Source of the DNA: Chloroflexota bacterium
GTDB lineage: Bacteria > Chloroflexota > Limnocylindria > Limnocylindrales > CSP1-4
Assembly (NCBI GenBank): GCA_016875645.1
Contig: VGPE01000120.1
Location: forward strand, 1-8,119
Reading direction: 5' to 3'
DNA length: 8,119 nucleotides
In this document: piece by piece, positions 7,005-8,119 of the stretch
How the letters are laid out: each line of letters starts with the position of its first letter
Position numbering within the stretch: position 1 is the stretch's first letter
The notes under the pieces: generated by a model
Database searches by the model: none
Told to the model about the DNA's origin: nothing
Seen by the model: only the letters and a program-made list of their open reading frames with translations
Program-made: the position numbers and the translations under genes

Positions 7005-7766
7005 ATGTCGTTCCGGCCGGGTGCCGCGCTGCTGTCGAGTGTCATCCTGATCGCCTCGTGCGGCGGCGCCGCTGCACCACCCACGGCCGCGCCGACGTCG
7101 GCCGCCACGGCCTCGCCGACTGCAGTGCCCACCGTCGCTCCGACGCCAACGCCGACGCCTGTCCCCGCGCCGACGTCCGCGCCGACACCTTCCCCGACCC
7201 CGGCCCCGACGCCGAAGGCGACACCTGCGCTCACGCCAACTCCGACGCCATCGCCGAGGCGCACGATCATCAACATCGGCAACACCCCACCGCCCGCCGC
7301 GTCGGCCACCCCCGTTTCGACCGGCAGCGCGGCCGAGGCGCTCCTGATCAGCTACATCCCCGAGGCGCTGCGGGAGTCCTGCGGACGCGACCGGCAGATC
7401 TACTCGACCGAGCTCACCACGATCACCTGCGGGCCGGACGAGTTCCCCGTCACGTACACCCTTTTCGGGGCGGCGCGAGACATGCAGGCCGCCTACAACC
7501 AGGACCTGCCCCGGGCACGGATCCGGCCGGTGGCGAATGGGACGTGCGAGGAGGCGAACTTCGAGGCCACTTACAAGGTCGACGGCAACGTGGCCGGCCG
7601 GCTCGCCTGCCGTGACCGCGTCGGCAAGGGCGGGTTCACGTACAAGGAAATGGAATGGACCAATGACCAGCTCCTGGTCCTGGGCTTCATCTCGAACCGG
7701 ATCAAGACGTGGGACGAGATGATCGACTTCTGGTCCAACGAGGCCGGGCCCTACGTGCCCGACTGA
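7005..7766 (+). CDS. lipoprotein with Pro/Thr linker and kinase-type extracytoplasmic C-terminal domain
   Basis: 253 residues. Residues 1-19 form a lipoprotein signal peptide (hydrophobic LLSSVILIASC, lipidated Cys19). A Pro/Thr/Ala linker of about 60 residues (~26-84) follows, as in wall-spanning surface proteins. The C-terminal domain (~108-249) runs LLISYIPEALRESC, TCGPDEFPVTYTLF, MQAAYNQ, GRLACRD, MEWTNDQLLVLGFI and IDFWSNEAGP. I recognise this pattern (IP..R..C, C.P...V.Y..F, W-T-[DN]-D-x-L, W...AGP) from C-terminal domains of some actinobacterial and chloroflexal Ser/Thr kinases and secreted proteins, where its role is unclear. Cys126, 142, 181 and 202 could make two disulfides. There is no kinase domain here, so function is unknown. 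The start is fixed by GAGGGG 6 bases upstream and an in-frame TGA at 6999-7001. The insertion sequence ends 72 bases upstream and may have cut its promoter. Its 3' end overlaps tatD. Confidence 0.85.
   Translation: MSFRPGAALLSSVILIASCGGAAAPPTAAPTSAATASPTAVPTVAPTPTPTPVPAPTSAPTPSPTPAPTPKATPALTPTPTPSPRRTIINIGNTPPPAASATPVSTGSAAEALLISYIPEALRESCGRDRQIYSTELTTITCGPDEFPVTYTLFGAARDMQAAYNQDLPRARIRPVANGTCEEANFEATYKVDGNVAGRLACRDRVGKGGFTYKEMEWTNDQLLVLGFISNRIKTWDEMIDFWSNEAGPYVPD
7080..7256 (+). repeat. low-complexity Pro/Thr/Ala codon repeat
   Basis: Degenerate runs of CCGACG, CCAACG and GCGCCG-like units encode the PT/PA linker of the lipoprotein (residues ~26-84). The copies vary at third positions, so selection seems to act on the protein and not on an exact DNA repeat. 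Length variation between strains would be expected. Confidence 0.7.
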
Positions 7767-8119
7767 GCCGCCGGCCGGCCGAACGCTCGCTCATAGCTCG
7801 CGAGGAGCGCTTCGCCGAGGACCGTCGGCGAGTCGCCTCGCCGCTCCGCCAGCCAGGCCGCGGTCAGGCGGACCCATTCAGGCTCGTTGCGGCGGCGCGG
7901 CGCACCCGGCGCTGACAGGTACGGCGAATCGGTCTCGACGAGCAGCCGGTCGGGCGGTACAAGCGCGGCGACCGCGCTGCTTGCCTCCTCGCCGCGCCGG
8001 AAGACGAGGCCACTGAACGAGATGGCGAAGCCGCGCGCGATGACCTCGCGGCCGTAGTCGAGCGGGCCCGAGTAGGAGTGGATGACGGCAGCCGGGCGCG
8101 GGCCGCCGCCGATCCCCGC
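7751..8119 (-). CDS. tatD: TatD-family metal-dependent hydrolase/DNase, C-terminal part (N-terminus outside window)
   Basis: C-terminal 122 residues of a TatD-family amidohydrolase-fold nuclease (about 260 residues in full), linked to DNA repair and DNA degradation. Signatures in order, numbered from the window edge: IHSYSG (His14, the HCFSG metal-site motif), GFAISFSGLVF, VETDSPYLSAP (Asp64, the conserved ETDxPYLxP metal ligand), RRRNEPEWV (the RNEP motif) and the final helices to the TAG at 7751. The N-terminal HxH and the catalytic Glu region lie beyond base 8119. It runs convergently with the plus-strand lipoprotein gene and their ends overlap by 16 bases (7751-7766), with no terminator between them. 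The family is secure; the exact paralogue (TatD, YcfH or YjjV type) cannot be judged from the C-terminus alone. Confidence 0.93.
   Translation of the reverse strand, partial: AGIGGGPRPAAVIHSYSGPLDYGREVIARGFAISFSGLVFRRGEEASSAVAALVPPDRLLVETDSPYLSAPGAPRRRNEPEWVRLTAAWLAERRGDSPTVLGEALLASYERAFGRPAAQSGT

Noticed and set aside
7080..7256. Possible tandem repeat or CRISPR-like array
   Set aside because: The periodicity is short Pro/Thr codons in a coding linker. There are no constant repeats with unique spacers.

Overview
This very GC-rich window is ordinary bacterial chromosome with one insertion sequence in it. It suggests Chloroflexota (perhaps a Limnocylindria-like lineage), with Actinomycetota as the alternative. 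The reasons are a LppX/LprAFG-type lipoprotein, a HrcA/CIRCE-controlled groESL operon, a Pro/Thr-linker lipoprotein whose C-terminal domain resembles those on actinobacterial/chloroflexal Ser/Thr kinases, GTG/TTG starts, and a possible leaderless mRNA. The phylum is inferred from family content; no rRNA or other taxonomic marker is present.

Layout, left to right. Minus strand: the N-terminal ~637 codons of a UvrD/PcrA helicase (1-1913, cut by the left edge); a strong hairpin terminator (1963-2005); a LppX/LprAFG-like lipoprotein (2041-2811); a gene-free gap (2812-3257) holding an operator-like inverted repeat and the groESL terminator (3085-3119); groEL (3258-4892) and groES (4953-5261), both starting with TTG behind good Shine-Dalgarno sites; a leader of about 160 nt with competing hairpins; a CIRCE operator (5404-5430) just downstream of a TTGACA-N18-TAGGCT promoter.

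Immediately upstream of that promoter lies a 1455-bp ISNCY/IS1202-type insertion sequence (5478-6932). Its ends carry doubled palindromic repeats, and it is flanked by a perfect 14-bp direct repeat that looks like a target-site duplication. Its DDE transposase has one frameshift near 6031, after all three catalytic residues. The element landed between groES and a divergent plus-strand lipoprotein gene (7005-7766), leaving the groES promoter whole but only about 58 bp of unique native DNA upstream of the lipoprotein gene. That gene's Shine-Dalgarno sequence lies inside a GC-rich hairpin. At the right edge, the C-terminal 122 residues of a TatD-family nuclease (7751-8119, minus) converge on the lipoprotein gene and overlap it by 16 bp.

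The genes are mostly separate housekeeping functions (DNA repair, envelope lipoproteins, protein folding) and do not form one pathway. I see no new defence, biosynthetic or RNA-guided system. The points worth a second look are the IS with its duplication and frameshift, and the unusual initiation and leader structures.
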